DNA of 33,754 nt from an uncultured Roseiflexaceae bacterium (lineage in GTDB: Bacteria > Chloroflexota > Chloroflexia > Chloroflexales > Roseiflexaceae). A model generated the notes under the pieces. The model was not told the DNA's origin. It searched no databases and saw only the letters and a list, made by a program, of their open reading frames with translations. The DNA lies in contig CAISXI010000233.1 in the NCBI GenBank assembly GCA_903889425.1, positions 1-33,754 on the forward strand, in the 5' to 3' direction. Positions 9,164 through 17,800 of the stretch are shown here, piece after piece (positions within the stretch are counted from its first letter, which is position 1; each line of letters begins with the position of its first letter). The translations under genes and the position numbers were made by a program.

Positions 9164-9202
9164 GCAAACCCACTGCGACATTAAGCGTCACAGTGGGTTT
9201 GC
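9164..9202 (+). terminator. Strong hairpin between tRNA-Met and the convergent operon
   Basis: GCAAACCCACTG (9164-9175) pairs perfectly with CAGTGGGTTTGC (9191-9202). After one mismatch, GAC/GTC continues the stem around a seven-base loop. There is no clean T run after it on either strand, though TTT lies inside the plus-strand 3' arm. It sits between a tRNA and a converging gene, so it may stop transcription from both sides. The stop codon of the minus-strand gene lies in the loop. Confidence 0.55.
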
Positions 9203-10179
9203 CATTGTACTAGTGCGTGTTGCATGCCAGTCAGCGCATCGCTGAGCACCATGCGCACGTCACGACAAGCAGCCGCGATTAAATCGCCCTCGGCATGGCT
9301 CAGCGCACGTGGTGGAGTCGTGAGCGGAAATTGGGTAGCAACAATATCAAGAAAAAACTGCGCATCCACAAATGCGTCAGCAGCCTGTAGCAGTATCTGC
9401 GTACCTGTCGCTGCTGGATGAAGCGGCGCCCAATGCTGCAATAGCTGTTGGGCCGCCCCACAGCGTTGCCGCAAATCACGCATGATGGTTGCTACATGCG
9501 TCGACACCAATGCCAGTGGCGCCGCATGGTCAGCAGCGAGCGCCATCACTTCGAACGCCCCCAAGCCAACATGCCATGCTTGGTCGTCGCGTAAGGGGTG
9601 CTTTGGGGTGTCAAACCGCACAATCGTCTGTGTGCCTAATGACGTACATGCCTGAGCCAATGGTGCATACGACGGCATTGGCGCGACGGGCAGCGGAGTG
9701 AGCACAGCAATGTCAATACCACCACGACTATAGAGTGCGGAATATGCCAGTGACTGCAAACGCCCATCGACATACTGAATCGTCAGCGTTGTATCGGTAT
9801 ATGTACTCAATATGCCATATTCGGGGCCAGCAACACCCCATATAACGACCACACCAACAATTGGATTCACGAGGAATTCAGCGAGGTCCTGGGGCGTGCG
9901 AAACCAGTGCTGGGTCACGGCAATCCCACACGCCGCCCAGCACGTGGCATCCAACTGGCGCAACGCATGTAAGGCAGGCACCGCGGGAATTTGCAGGCGG
10001 GGGTGGCAATGAATCGTGGCAGGATCGAACCACGATTCCGCAGCCACATACACAAATGGTATACCGCTGGCCGCATAGACATCCTGCCAGGCACACGCGG
10101 GACGTACGGTTTGGGCAGCGGACCACAATGATGTCAGCCAACTATTCACCGCCGGAGCTGCACTATTTTTTTCACCCAT
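9181..10179 (-). CDS. Unrecognised protein (332 aa), last gene of a four-gene operon
   Basis: I cannot assign a family. The track uses GTG at 10185, which shares its G with the upstream TAG. The ATG at 10179 is preferred because GGAG lies nine bases before it and only three before the GTG. No signal peptide or clear membrane helix is seen. Residues about 80-185 (ATCWAACGIAV, then PIVGVVVIWGVAGPEYGILSTY, then SRGGIDIAVLTP) vaguely resemble the C39-like or BtrH-type papain-fold proteins. Residues 205-330 are alpha-helical with TGTQILLQAADAF and a C-terminal helical pair. Four Cys lie in the first half. It probably acts with the PLP enzyme upstream, inferred from the near-zero spacing. Confidence 0.7.
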   Translation of the reverse strand: MGEKNSAAPAVNSWLTSLWSAAQTVRPACAWQDVYAASGIPFVYVAAESWFDPATIHCHPRLQIPAVPALHALRQLDATCWAACGIAVTQHWFRTPQDLAEFLVNPIVGVVVIWGVAGPEYGILSTYTDTTLTIQYVDGRLQSLAYSALYSRGGIDIAVLTPLPVAPMPSYAPLAQACTSLGTQTIVRFDTPKHPLRDDQAWHVGLGAFEVMALAADHAAPLALVSTHVATIMRDLRQRCGAAQQLLQHWAPLHPAATGTQILLQAADAFVDAQFFLDIVATQFPLTTPPRALSHAEGDLIAAACRDVRMVLSDALTGMQHALVQWQTHCDA

Positions 10180-10184
10180 AAACA

Positions 10185-11279
10185 CTAGCTCCGCTTACCG
10201 CGGGCGACTACCTGAATGGGAATGCAGTCACCATCGCGCGCTTGGAGATAGAGGACATCAGACAAATTCACGGTGGTACAGACATGAATGGGGCGCATGG
10301 CGATGCGGGTGCCGATCGGCAAATCAACGCCGGGGGCCAATTGCAACACGCCGTGTTCTTCGGACATACGCACCAACGTGGCGGCATAATCGACGGCAGT
10401 GGCATAACCAAGCAAACCCATCCGATCAGGGACGACATCCCCAGAGAACGTTTTGGCGCCGGCATCAATCGTGGCCGTTTGGGCATCGGGGCGACTAATC
10501 ACCGTACACCAAATCGATAGCCCCACTTGGTCGACAGTACAGGCGCCGTTGCGCAACTGCATGTCGTCGCCAAATACATACGTGCCGGGCCGGATTTCGG
10601 TGATGCCGGGCACACACACCGCCCCTGCCCCAGCTGGGGTTGAGCCGACGCTGATGGCATTGATGGCGATACCACTGGTGCGCAAATCATTGGCCACTGC
10701 CACCATCATTTGGGATTCTTCGATACCCAAATCATACCCAGAGCGCCCATTGGCGCCAGCAAACCAGGCACCACGATAGGTGAAAATCCCGTCGAGTGCT
10801 AATCTCGGCGCTGCCAACACGGCGCGGCACAATTCGGCGGCAGCGGCGGGGGCGACACCACAGCGATGCAAGCCCGTATCGATTTCGACGCGCACCCCAA
10901 TGGTAGCACCGGCAGCCTGCATGGCAGCGGATAATTGCGCAATCCCTACCAATGAATCAACACCCACAATCAAGTGGCAACGCAGGGCCAGTTGGGCTGC
11001 ATGGGCACATTTATCAGCACCGATGATCGGGTAAGCCACAAAGCAATCGCTGAATCCGGCGTCGATAAAGACTTCGGCCTCGCTCAATTTGGCCGAGGTA
11101 ATCCCGTGTGCCCCTGCGGCAATTTGCATGCGGGCGATTTCGAGACTTTTGTGGGTTTTGATGTGCGGACGTAACGCCACGTCGTACTGATTGGCGAGCG
11201 CTTGCCAGCGCTCAATATTGGCACGCACACGCCCTTCATCGATGATTAATGCGGGGGTAGAGATAGTAGCGAGATTCAT
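10185..11279 (-). CDS. D-threonine aldolase / D-serine dehydratase-like PLP enzyme (364 aa)
   Basis: This is a fold-type III PLP enzyme of the alanine-racemase N-terminal and DSD1-like C-terminal family. RPHIKTHKS holds the Schiff-base lysine at residue 41. GVRVEIDTGLHRCG and SVGSTPA are barrel motifs that hold the cofactor phosphate. Near the C terminus, HVCTTVNLSD gives His332 and Cys334, matching the His-x-Cys metal site of eukaryotic-type D-serine dehydratase; D-threonine aldolases tend to have His-x-Asp there. So D-serine or another beta-hydroxy D-amino acid is the better substrate guess. AGGAG lies six bases before the ATG and overlaps the SDR stop, so the two genes are tightly coupled. 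It lies between the SDR and an unknown gene. Confidence 0.85.
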   Translation of the reverse strand: MNLATISTPALIIDEGRVRANIERWQALANQYDVALRPHIKTHKSLEIARMQIAAGAHGITSAKLSEAEVFIDAGFSDCFVAYPIIGADKCAHAAQLALRCHLIVGVDSLVGIAQLSAAMQAAGATIGVRVEIDTGLHRCGVAPAAAAELCRAVLAAPRLALDGIFTYRGAWFAGANGRSGYDLGIEESQMMVAVANDLRTSGIAINAISVGSTPAGAGAVCVPGITEIRPGTYVFGDDMQLRNGACTVDQVGLSIWCTVISRPDAQTATIDAGAKTFSGDVVPDRMGLLGYATAVDYAATLVRMSEEHGVLQLAPGVDLPIGTRIAMRPIHVCTTVNLSDVLYLQARDGDCIPIQVVARGKRS

Positions 11280-11288
11280 ACATTGCTC

Positions 11289-12029
11289 CTATTGCATCAC
11301 CATGCCACCACACACATTGATGGCTTGACCATGCACAAAACTAGCTTGTTCACTCAATAAAAACTGTACCATAGCGGCGACTTCGTTGACGGCGCCACTG
11401 CGTCCCATGGGGACGCGGGCGAGGCGTTGTTGCCAAATCGAGGCAGCATCTTGGGAGTCGTCAACGAGTGCCGCGGTCACGACAGATTGCATGGGGGTAT
11501 CAATCACGCCCGGACAAACACAATTGACGCGGATGCCTGCAGTGGCCACCGTATGGGCGAACGTTTTGGTCATGGCAATCACCGCCGCCTTACTGATATT
11601 GTAGATGGGATGCATGACAGTCGTGGCTGTTTTGCCTGCAGTAGAGGCAAGCAACACCACGCTGCCTGATTGCCACGGCATCATGGCTTGGAGGACAGCA
11701 CTTGTCAAAAACCACGTTGCCTTGGCATTCACCCCCATCACCGCATCCCAATGCACTTCGTCCACAGCAAAGGGATGCGCCACCCGCATAATCCCAGCCG
11801 CATTGACCAAGCCGGCAATTTGGGGGGCGATGTGGTGCGCAGCCGCACAAATCTGGGTGGGGGCAGTTGTCGCACTTACATCGATTTGGAACGGATGCAA
11901 CGTGGGCGCATGCCAGGGAATCTCATCACGATCGACGCCTAGTACGGTGACGCCAGCCGCACACAATGATTGGGCGCAGGCCGCCCCGATCCCACTCGCC
12001 ACACCAGTTACAATCGTTATGGTAGCCAT
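11289..12029 (-). CDS. Short-chain dehydrogenase/reductase, classical SDR (246 aa)
   Basis: The N-terminal nucleotide motif is TGVASGIG at about residues 8-15. GVDRDE follows strand 2, where the Asp favours NAD over NADP. The structural NAG is present as VNAAGIM. The catalytic Ser is in LLASTAGK, and Tyr and Lys are in YNISK near residues 141-145. CPGVIDTPM and the C-terminal GQAINVCGGMVMQ are typical of 3-oxoacyl-ACP-reductase-like and alcohol SDRs. The track starts at a TTG at 12041; the ATG at 12029, six bases after GGAG, is used instead. Its role may be to oxidise or reduce a hydroxyl handled by the neighbouring PLP enzyme, which is inference. The substrate is unknown. Confidence 0.88.
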   Translation of the reverse strand: MATITIVTGVASGIGAACAQSLCAAGVTVLGVDRDEIPWHAPTLHPFQIDVSATTAPTQICAAAHHIAPQIAGLVNAAGIMRVAHPFAVDEVHWDAVMGVNAKATWFLTSAVLQAMMPWQSGSVVLLASTAGKTATTVMHPIYNISKAAVIAMTKTFAHTVATAGIRVNCVCPGVIDTPMQSVVTAALVDDSQDAASIWQQRLARVPMGRSGAVNEVAAMVQFLLSEQASFVHGQAINVCGGMVMQ

Positions 12030-12055
12030 ATTTTGCTCCAATGTATGGTTTCACA

Positions 12056-12847
12056 TTATTGTGGCGTGGATGCCCCATCTGCACGCAATATGCCATCGTG
12101 ACAGGGAATTTCTACATCACCAAAAGGATGCAACCCACCAACCCAGCGCTGTAACGCAGCGACCCAGTACGGATGCCGGCGTAAATTGGTCAATTGCATG
12201 AATTGCCGGATGCGTTGCTGGCTCCAGTGTGGCGCAAGTGTGAAATCAGTCGCCTGTGGCAATGGCGCATAACTCCCCTGCGGCGGTTGTTGGTACCCCG
12301 TAGGAATCGACGCTGATATCGCCAGCCAATGCGTGGCAGCTAGCAGCGCATGCACGCGAATCAAATCAGCTTCACTTGCGCAACGGGTTATGTCAATTGA
12401 TTGCTGAGCGACAATCGGGCCGGTATCGAACTGTGCATCCATTTGGTGAATGGTGATACCAGCTGGCGCATCACCGCGCGCCACATAGAACAACGGGTCA
12501 GGACCACGTAAATCGGGTAACAATGACGGATGGATATTCCAGATTGGGGCATGAGCCAACACACGCGCAGGCACCCGGCGCGGGAAGCAGGCAGTCACGA
12601 GTGGCTCACCAGCCGGAATTTGGGACAATAAATCGTCCCAGTGTGCCATATAAAATACGGGGATGCCATGCGACGACGCTAATTCGGCCACACTTGTCGC
12701 CATAATCGTCTGGTGTGGTCGTGGTGCTTGGAGCCAGCTCGCACGCCCCGCAGGTGCCGGCAAAATCAGTAGTTGGGCGGGGGTGTGTTGCCATACCTGC
12801 TGAAGAAAGCGGTAACTAAAAAGACATTCCATTGCCAAACAACGCAT
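12056..12847 (-). CDS. Formyltransferase-fold enzyme, Fmt/ArnA-like (263 aa)
   Basis: The core motif IWNIHPSLLPDLRGPDPL at about residues 99-116 is the N-10-formyltetrahydrofolate site of the formyl_trans_N family, with Asn and His of the Asn-His-Asp triad. ITIHQMDAQFDTGPIV around residue 140 supplies the Asp. It is shorter than methionyl-tRNA formyltransferase (about 310 aa) and its last 70 residues do not look like the Fmt OB domain. It more likely formylates an amino group on a small molecule or sugar, or is a deformylase-like relative. The track ORF runs back to 13075 into the divergent gene; the start is set at the ATG at 12847 with AAGGG ten bases upstream (12856 is an alternative). It is the first gene of the minus operon and is 26 nt from the SDR. 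Confidence 0.8.
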   Translation of the reverse strand: MRCLAMECLFSYRFLQQVWQHTPAQLLILPAPAGRASWLQAPRPHQTIMATSVAELASSHGIPVFYMAHWDDLLSQIPAGEPLVTACFPRRVPARVLAHAPIWNIHPSLLPDLRGPDPLFYVARGDAPAGITIHQMDAQFDTGPIVAQQSIDITRCASEADLIRVHALLAATHWLAISASIPTGYQQPPQGSYAPLPQATDFTLAPHWSQQRIRQFMQLTNLRRHPYWVAALQRWVGGLHPFGDVEIPCHDGILRADGASTPQ

Positions 12848-12877
12848 GCTATTCATTCCCTTATTGGCGTACCGTGC

Positions 12878-12884
12878 TATGATA
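12878..12884. promoter_or_regulatory. Shared, nearly symmetric -10 element for divergent genes
   Basis: The sequence TATGATA reads TATGAT on the plus strand (12878-12883, with TGC immediately upstream, an extended -10) and TATCAT on the minus strand (12879-12884). The plus direction leads to the double-YggX gene and the minus direction to the formyltransferase operon. The -35 boxes are weak on both sides (ATTCCC plus; AATTGT minus at 17 nt). Confidence 0.45.
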
Positions 12885-12939
12885 CACCAATGTGATTTAC
12901 AACAATTCAACGTTGTTTCTTCAATCCAGGAGGCATGTA

Positions 12940-13482
12940 ATGAGCGAGCCAACCGTACACTGTGCATATTTTGACAAAGAATTACCGGCGCTGACGAAGC
13001 CACCACTCCCCGGCGCATTGGGCGCACGTATCCAAGCGACGATTTCGCAGCCCGCCTGGCAGGCTTGGCTTGCAATTGAAAAATTACTCATCAAACATTT
13101 TGAGTTTGACCCCAATGATCCAACCTTTATGCGCCAACGGGCGACTGCGGTCCAAGAATTCTTTTTTGGACCACCACCAGGTGAACGGATGGTCGTCTGT
13201 AGCAAATTTGGTCGCGAATTGCCTGGGATAGCAAACCTACCATTCCCCGGCGCACTCGGACAACGGATTTACGCAAATGTATCGCAACGGGCATGGGCCA
13301 TGTGGCCCGAACAAGAGCGGATTTTGATTAATCATTACGGCATGAGTTTGGTTGATCCGCAATCACAAAAAGTCTTGTTGCAATCCATGGAAGAGTTCTT
13401 TTTTGGGGAAGGGGCACAACTCCCGGAAGGGTGGGCGCCACCCCAACAAGCCGCCCCGAGCAAAGGCGGTCCACGCAAATAA
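12940..13482 (+). CDS. Tandem-duplicated YggX-family Fe(II)-trafficking / oxidative-damage protection protein (180 aa)
   Basis: Two copies of the YggX domain lie in one chain. Residues 6-77 run from VHCAYFDKELPAL to EFFFG, and residues 85-156 from VVCSKFGRELPG to EEFFFG, offset by 79. Each copy has the N-terminal Cys (Cys8, Cys87), the PG-LG-RI block, the Q-AW-W block and the terminal FFFG. The known E. coli protein is a single copy of about 90 aa, implicated in Fe(II) handling and protection of Fe-S enzymes. The C-terminal 24 residues are Pro/Ala/Gly-rich and probably disordered. AGGAGG lies six bases before the ATG at 12940; the track start at 12892 has no such site. The second copy looks closer to the canonical family than the first. 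It is monocistronic, with a terminator downstream. Confidence 0.88.
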   Translation: MSEPTVHCAYFDKELPALTKPPLPGALGARIQATISQPAWQAWLAIEKLLIKHFEFDPNDPTFMRQRATAVQEFFFGPPPGERMVVCSKFGRELPGIANLPFPGALGQRIYANVSQRAWAMWPEQERILINHYGMSLVDPQSQKVLLQSMEEFFFGEGAQLPEGWAPPQQAAPSKGGPRK

Positions 13483-13510
13483 CAGCCGCCATCAAAATAT
13501 CGAGTCAACC

Positions 13511-13550
13511 ACGTATCTTGGCGCGCGTAAATGCGTCAAGATACGTTTTT
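13511..13550 (+). terminator. Rho-independent terminator of the double-YggX gene
   Basis: ACGTATCTTG (13511-13520) pairs with CAAGATACGT (13537-13546), and the T run ends at 13550. The stem is perfect over ten pairs. Confidence 0.85.
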
Positions 13551-13559
13551 ATGTGGCTA

Positions 13560-13573
13560 TTTTTGGCCAAAAA
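13560..13573. repeat. Perfect 14-bp palindrome TTTTTGGCCAAAAA
   Basis: This self-complementary site lies between the plus-strand terminator and the 3' end of the minus-strand ATP-grasp gene. It may help end minus transcription or bind a protein; neither is shown. Confidence 0.5.
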
Positions 13574-13598
13574 CAGTCTGGTACGCGAATTAACTGCG

Positions 13599-14840
13599 TC
13601 AGGCAATTAATTGGATATCGGGGTTGATTTGAATGCGTAACAAGGCATGTGCATCACGCAAGGCTTGTTCGACCGCGGCAGGGTCTTGGCCACGAGCAAA
13701 AATAAACCCGAGGTAGCTTTCACCCTCCGGCAACGTCACGATCGGCTGGTGGAGCGGGCTGGTAATTTCGATTGATTCTATCAATGGCACCGTCAAGGCA
13801 GATTCAACACCATTTACCTGGTGCAAAATACCACTGGTGGGAATTGGAATCATCATCACTCCGCCTGCTTCAAGGCGGCGCGTGGGCGTAGTCGCAAGCA
13901 AGCCACTGGCTTGGCGCACAATCAACATTTCGAGCGACTCATCACTGCCAAAGCGGAGCGTTTGCGAGCAGAGGCCGCCGATCGACCGCCCGGCAATTTC
14001 GACAATATAAATCCCATCATTGTTGATGCGTAATTCGGCATGCACGGGACCATTGATTAATCCAATGGCTAGGGCAGATTTTTGGGTAATTGTATATATT
14101 GTGTGTTGCGTTGCATCAGGCAGGCGGGACGGGGTGACATAGATTGTTTCTTCAAAAAAGGGACCATCGAGGGGGTCGGGTTTGTCAAACAAGGCCAACG
14201 GAATCAACACCCCGTTGTCCATCATCGCCTCAAGGGCCACTTCATTGCCTGGAATAAATGATTCAATCAAAAATTCATATTCGGTGTGGTGCGGGTACAA
14301 CGTCGCCAACATACGGAGTAACCGGGTGTGCGCAATCACCAACTGCGCAGGAGTATCAGCACGCATCACACCACGACTGCCATTGAGTTCGAGTGGTTTG
14401 ATGACACACGGGTATGGTACGACCGCAGTGATACGCGCAATATCATCACTACTAACAAAACGGCGAAACCACGGCAGGGGAATATCGCTCGTTTGTAATG
14501 CCAAACGCATCGCGTATTTGTTACGGGCAGCCTCGGTAGCGATGGCAGAATTGTGGGGCAACCCTAAGTCACTGGCAATCTGCTGGGCAATATGGGCGCC
14601 ACTATCATCGAGCGCCATGCACGACACGAATGGGTGTTGTTGATGGCGACTTGTAAGTGCAGAAATCAAGGCAGGGTAATCATTAGAGTTGTAGACTACA
14701 CTGCTATTGGCATATTCGGCGATTACTGCCGTATCACACAACAATAACCAATCCATCGAGAGCGCTTGGGCTGCCCGAATAAAGGCATGATTGCGATACG
14801 ATGATGACGTCGACACAAACAAGATGCATGGGGTAGTCAT
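13599..14840 (-). CDS. ATP-grasp ligase, L-amino-acid-ligase-like (413 aa)
   Basis: This is an ATP-dependent carboxylate-amine or thiol ligase. The N-terminal third holds ILFVSTSSSYRNHAF and SDLGLPHNSAIATEAARNKYAMR, the usual entry to the ATP-grasp fold. PYPCVIKPLELNGSRGV is the nucleotide-binding lysine strand near residue 140, YEFLIESFIPGNEVALEAM is the central sheet, and EIAGRSIGG near residue 279 is in the metal/ATP site. DKPDPLDGPFFEETIYVTPSRLP matches the style of BacD, carnosine-synthase-like and L-amino-acid ligases. The track ORF starts at 15008 inside the upstream gene; the ATG at 14840 has AAGGA seven bases before it and overlaps the RCC1 stop (ATGA), implying coupling. It probably joins an amino acid to another small molecule. 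The substrate is unknown. Confidence 0.87.
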   Translation of the reverse strand: MTTPCILFVSTSSSYRNHAFIRAAQALSMDWLLLCDTAVIAEYANSSVVYNSNDYPALISALTSRHQQHPFVSCMALDDSGAHIAQQIASDLGLPHNSAIATEAARNKYAMRLALQTSDIPLPWFRRFVSSDDIARITAVVPYPCVIKPLELNGSRGVMRADTPAQLVIAHTRLLRMLATLYPHHTEYEFLIESFIPGNEVALEAMMDNGVLIPLALFDKPDPLDGPFFEETIYVTPSRLPDATQHTIYTITQKSALAIGLINGPVHAELRINNDGIYIVEIAGRSIGGLCSQTLRFGSDESLEMLIVRQASGLLATTPTRRLEAGGVMMIPIPTSGILHQVNGVESALTVPLIESIEITSPLHQPIVTLPEGESYLGFIFARGQDPAAVEQALRDAHALLRIQINPDIQLIA

Positions 14841-17800
14841 GGGTACATCCTTTTCCAGATGACCGGAGTAGGGAAGCGTTTTTTGATTAAGGTGGCAGTA
14901 GGACGCACGGTACGGGTAATGCGCAACGTTGCACTTGGCGCAAGTGGCGGCAACGTCGGGATGGTGGTGGGGATTTGAATCGGCAGCGAAGCCACCCGCA
15001 TTTCCCATAATTGTTGTACCATCACCGGCGTATTGCGATCCGGGTTAGCGATTACGCCAAGGAGATTTGCGGGATTCTCCCCCCAGCACCAAAGTTCAGT
15101 GTTTTCGAGGATTGCACAGGTACGATTTCCCCCTGCAGCGATTGTTGTTACTGATTGCAAATCAGGTACCGTCGTCAATCTGAACGGAGTGGTTACCGCA
15201 GGATCAGGTGCCACCCCAATTTGCCCATGGGCATTATTACCCCAACATTGTACCGTGCGTTTGGATGAAAGCACGCACGTATGCGCACTCCCAGCAGTCA
15301 CTGCAACTGCGTCATACACACCATCTACTTGCTGCGCATTCACAATTTCGGTTCCTACGATACCGAGTTGACCATTTTGATTACTACCCCAACAAATCAG
15401 ACGTTGGTCTTTTTGCACGGCACACGTATGATTGTCACCGGCAGTTAGGGTGGTCACACCCCGGACACCAGGGACTTCTTGGGGAATGGTGCTCATTTCT
15501 GTACCTGCATAGCCCAGCTGGTATTGGTTATTGCGGCCCCAACAGGTAACGGTACCACTTTCAAGTAACGCACAGACATGTTGGGCACCAACCACCACAT
15601 CGATGGCAGTTGTGACCCCAGAAATAGGCGTTGGCGTAGTCCGGAACTCACCGATACCAACGGGTTCTGAGGCGATTTGACCATACTGATTATCGCCCCA
15701 ACAATAGATTTGCCCTGCCACAATCGCACAGCTTTGGTCACCACCGACGGCAAATGCGGTCACACCCACAAAATTACCTACAAAATAGGGGACTGGGCTA
15801 TCTGCTAAATCACCGCTAAACGAATTCCCTAATTGTCCAGTGGTATTACGACCCCAACAATTCAGGTCGTTCGTAACCAACAAGGCACAGGTATGATTTG
15901 CGCCCGTGGTGACGGCAATGGTATTTGCCGCAGCATCGACCTCACTCGGCAACGTACGCGTACTGCTGCCTATTTGGCTACCAATACCGAGTTGACCAAA
16001 CCCGTTGTCACCCCAACACCAGACGGTGCCTTGGTTATCGGTCATACAGATATGATTCGCACCCACACCAACAGCCGTCACACCCAAATGACCGACGACG
16101 GGTTGGGGTGCCACAATATCCTGGGCAGCACCACCCGCACCATTGCCCACTTGACCGACATTATTCCAACCCCAGCAGGTCACATCACCACGTTGGAGTA
16201 ATGCGCAGGTATGGGCGCCACCGGCAGCAATCGCCACCACATTACGCACACCGGTAACCAGCGCCGCCGTAGGGGAAGTCGCAGCGTCACCGACCACCGT
16301 ACTGACGCCGAGCTGTCCGCTGTAGTTATCGCCCCAGCAACGCATATCACCGCTGCGTTGGAGTACGCAAGTATGATTGTCACCGGCAGTAATCGCTACC
16401 ACATTCGCCACATCGGCAACCAATTGAGGGCGCGTGATATAGGCAGTATCACCCACAGCACCCATACCCACTTGGCTATAACGATTCCAGCCCCAACAGT
16501 AGACTTGGCCATTTTGGATTAGGGCACAGGAATGATCAAGGCCCAAACTAATAGTGGTAACGCCACTTAACCCTGGTACAGGGGTCGGGATAGATAATCC
16601 AGGGCCAACATCACCGATGCCCAATTGCCCTTGTTGATTACGCCCCCAACAAACGACTTTGGTTGATTGTAATACTGCACACGTGTGATTACCTCCTGAT
16701 TTCAATACAACTGCCGTCGCCAAATCAGCGACACGCAACGGCATACCCGATGAGGCAGTGCTCCCACTTCCCAATTGACCATCATCATTCCGGCCCCAAC
16801 AGGCACCACCACCGTCTTGGAGTAATGCACAGCTATGTGATTGCCCGAGCGAGAGATCGACTGTTTGTTGGACTGCGGCAATCACCGGAGTACTACTGTC
16901 TTCGGTGGCTTGATTCCCTAATTGACCGTAATTATTATGCCCCCAACAACGTACGGTACCATCACTTACAATCAAGCAGGCATGGGCATTACCCGCTGCA
17001 ATGGTGACAGCTTCGTCATTACTTCGGACGGTTTGTGGCAGAGCTGCGGTATTTGTCGTGCCATCGCCAATTTGACCATAGTCATTACCACCCCAACAAC
17101 GCACGATAACCTGCGTGAGGAGCGTACAACTGAAATCTCCCCCTGCGGCTATCGCAAACCCATCATTTAAGCCCTTTACATAGGGCTGTGACGCGTCATA
17201 TTCATACACACCGTTGCCTAATTGACCATAACTTGCATCACCCCAACAACTAGTTTGACCGATTTGGAGTCGGGCGCAGGTGGTCGTAAAGCCTAAGGCT
17301 ACATGCGAGACGTCGCTCAACACGATTTGTGGTGGCAAAACAATTGAATCGTCGCCTGTTGCGCTGACTTGATTGCGATCATTTGCCCCCCAACACCACA
17401 ATTGGCGCATTGCATCAATACCACACGTATGGCGTCCCCCCGTGGCAATCGATTGCAGGGGGGGTAATCCTGCAACTATTTGCGGAGTAGTCGTAGTTTG
17501 ATTGGGTGCCCCAAACGACTGCTTCCCCCAACAAAGTACGGCACCGTCGATACGCAACGCACAGGCATGCTGCCAGCCAATTTTGACATCGACGACATCG
17601 ACTAAATTTGCAATCGGCGTAAACGCGGGTGTATTGGGGAGCAATGGTGCCCCCCAACAAACTACGGTTGCATCGTTTTGGAGGGCACAATTACTGTCAC
17701 CACCAGATGCAATGGCAACAACCGAGGGGAGGGCTGCAATCGCTGTTGGGAGCGATTGAGCTGGGCCAACACTACCTAATTGCCCGACGTTATTTGCCCC

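Noticed and set aside
9063-9245. 60-aa ORF covering the tRNA
   Set aside because: It is a translation of the tRNA gene and the terminator hairpin.
12892-13075. Upstream extension of the formyltransferase ORF to 13075
   Set aside because: It crosses the divergent promoter and the YggX coding region; the added residues match no formyltransferase N terminus.
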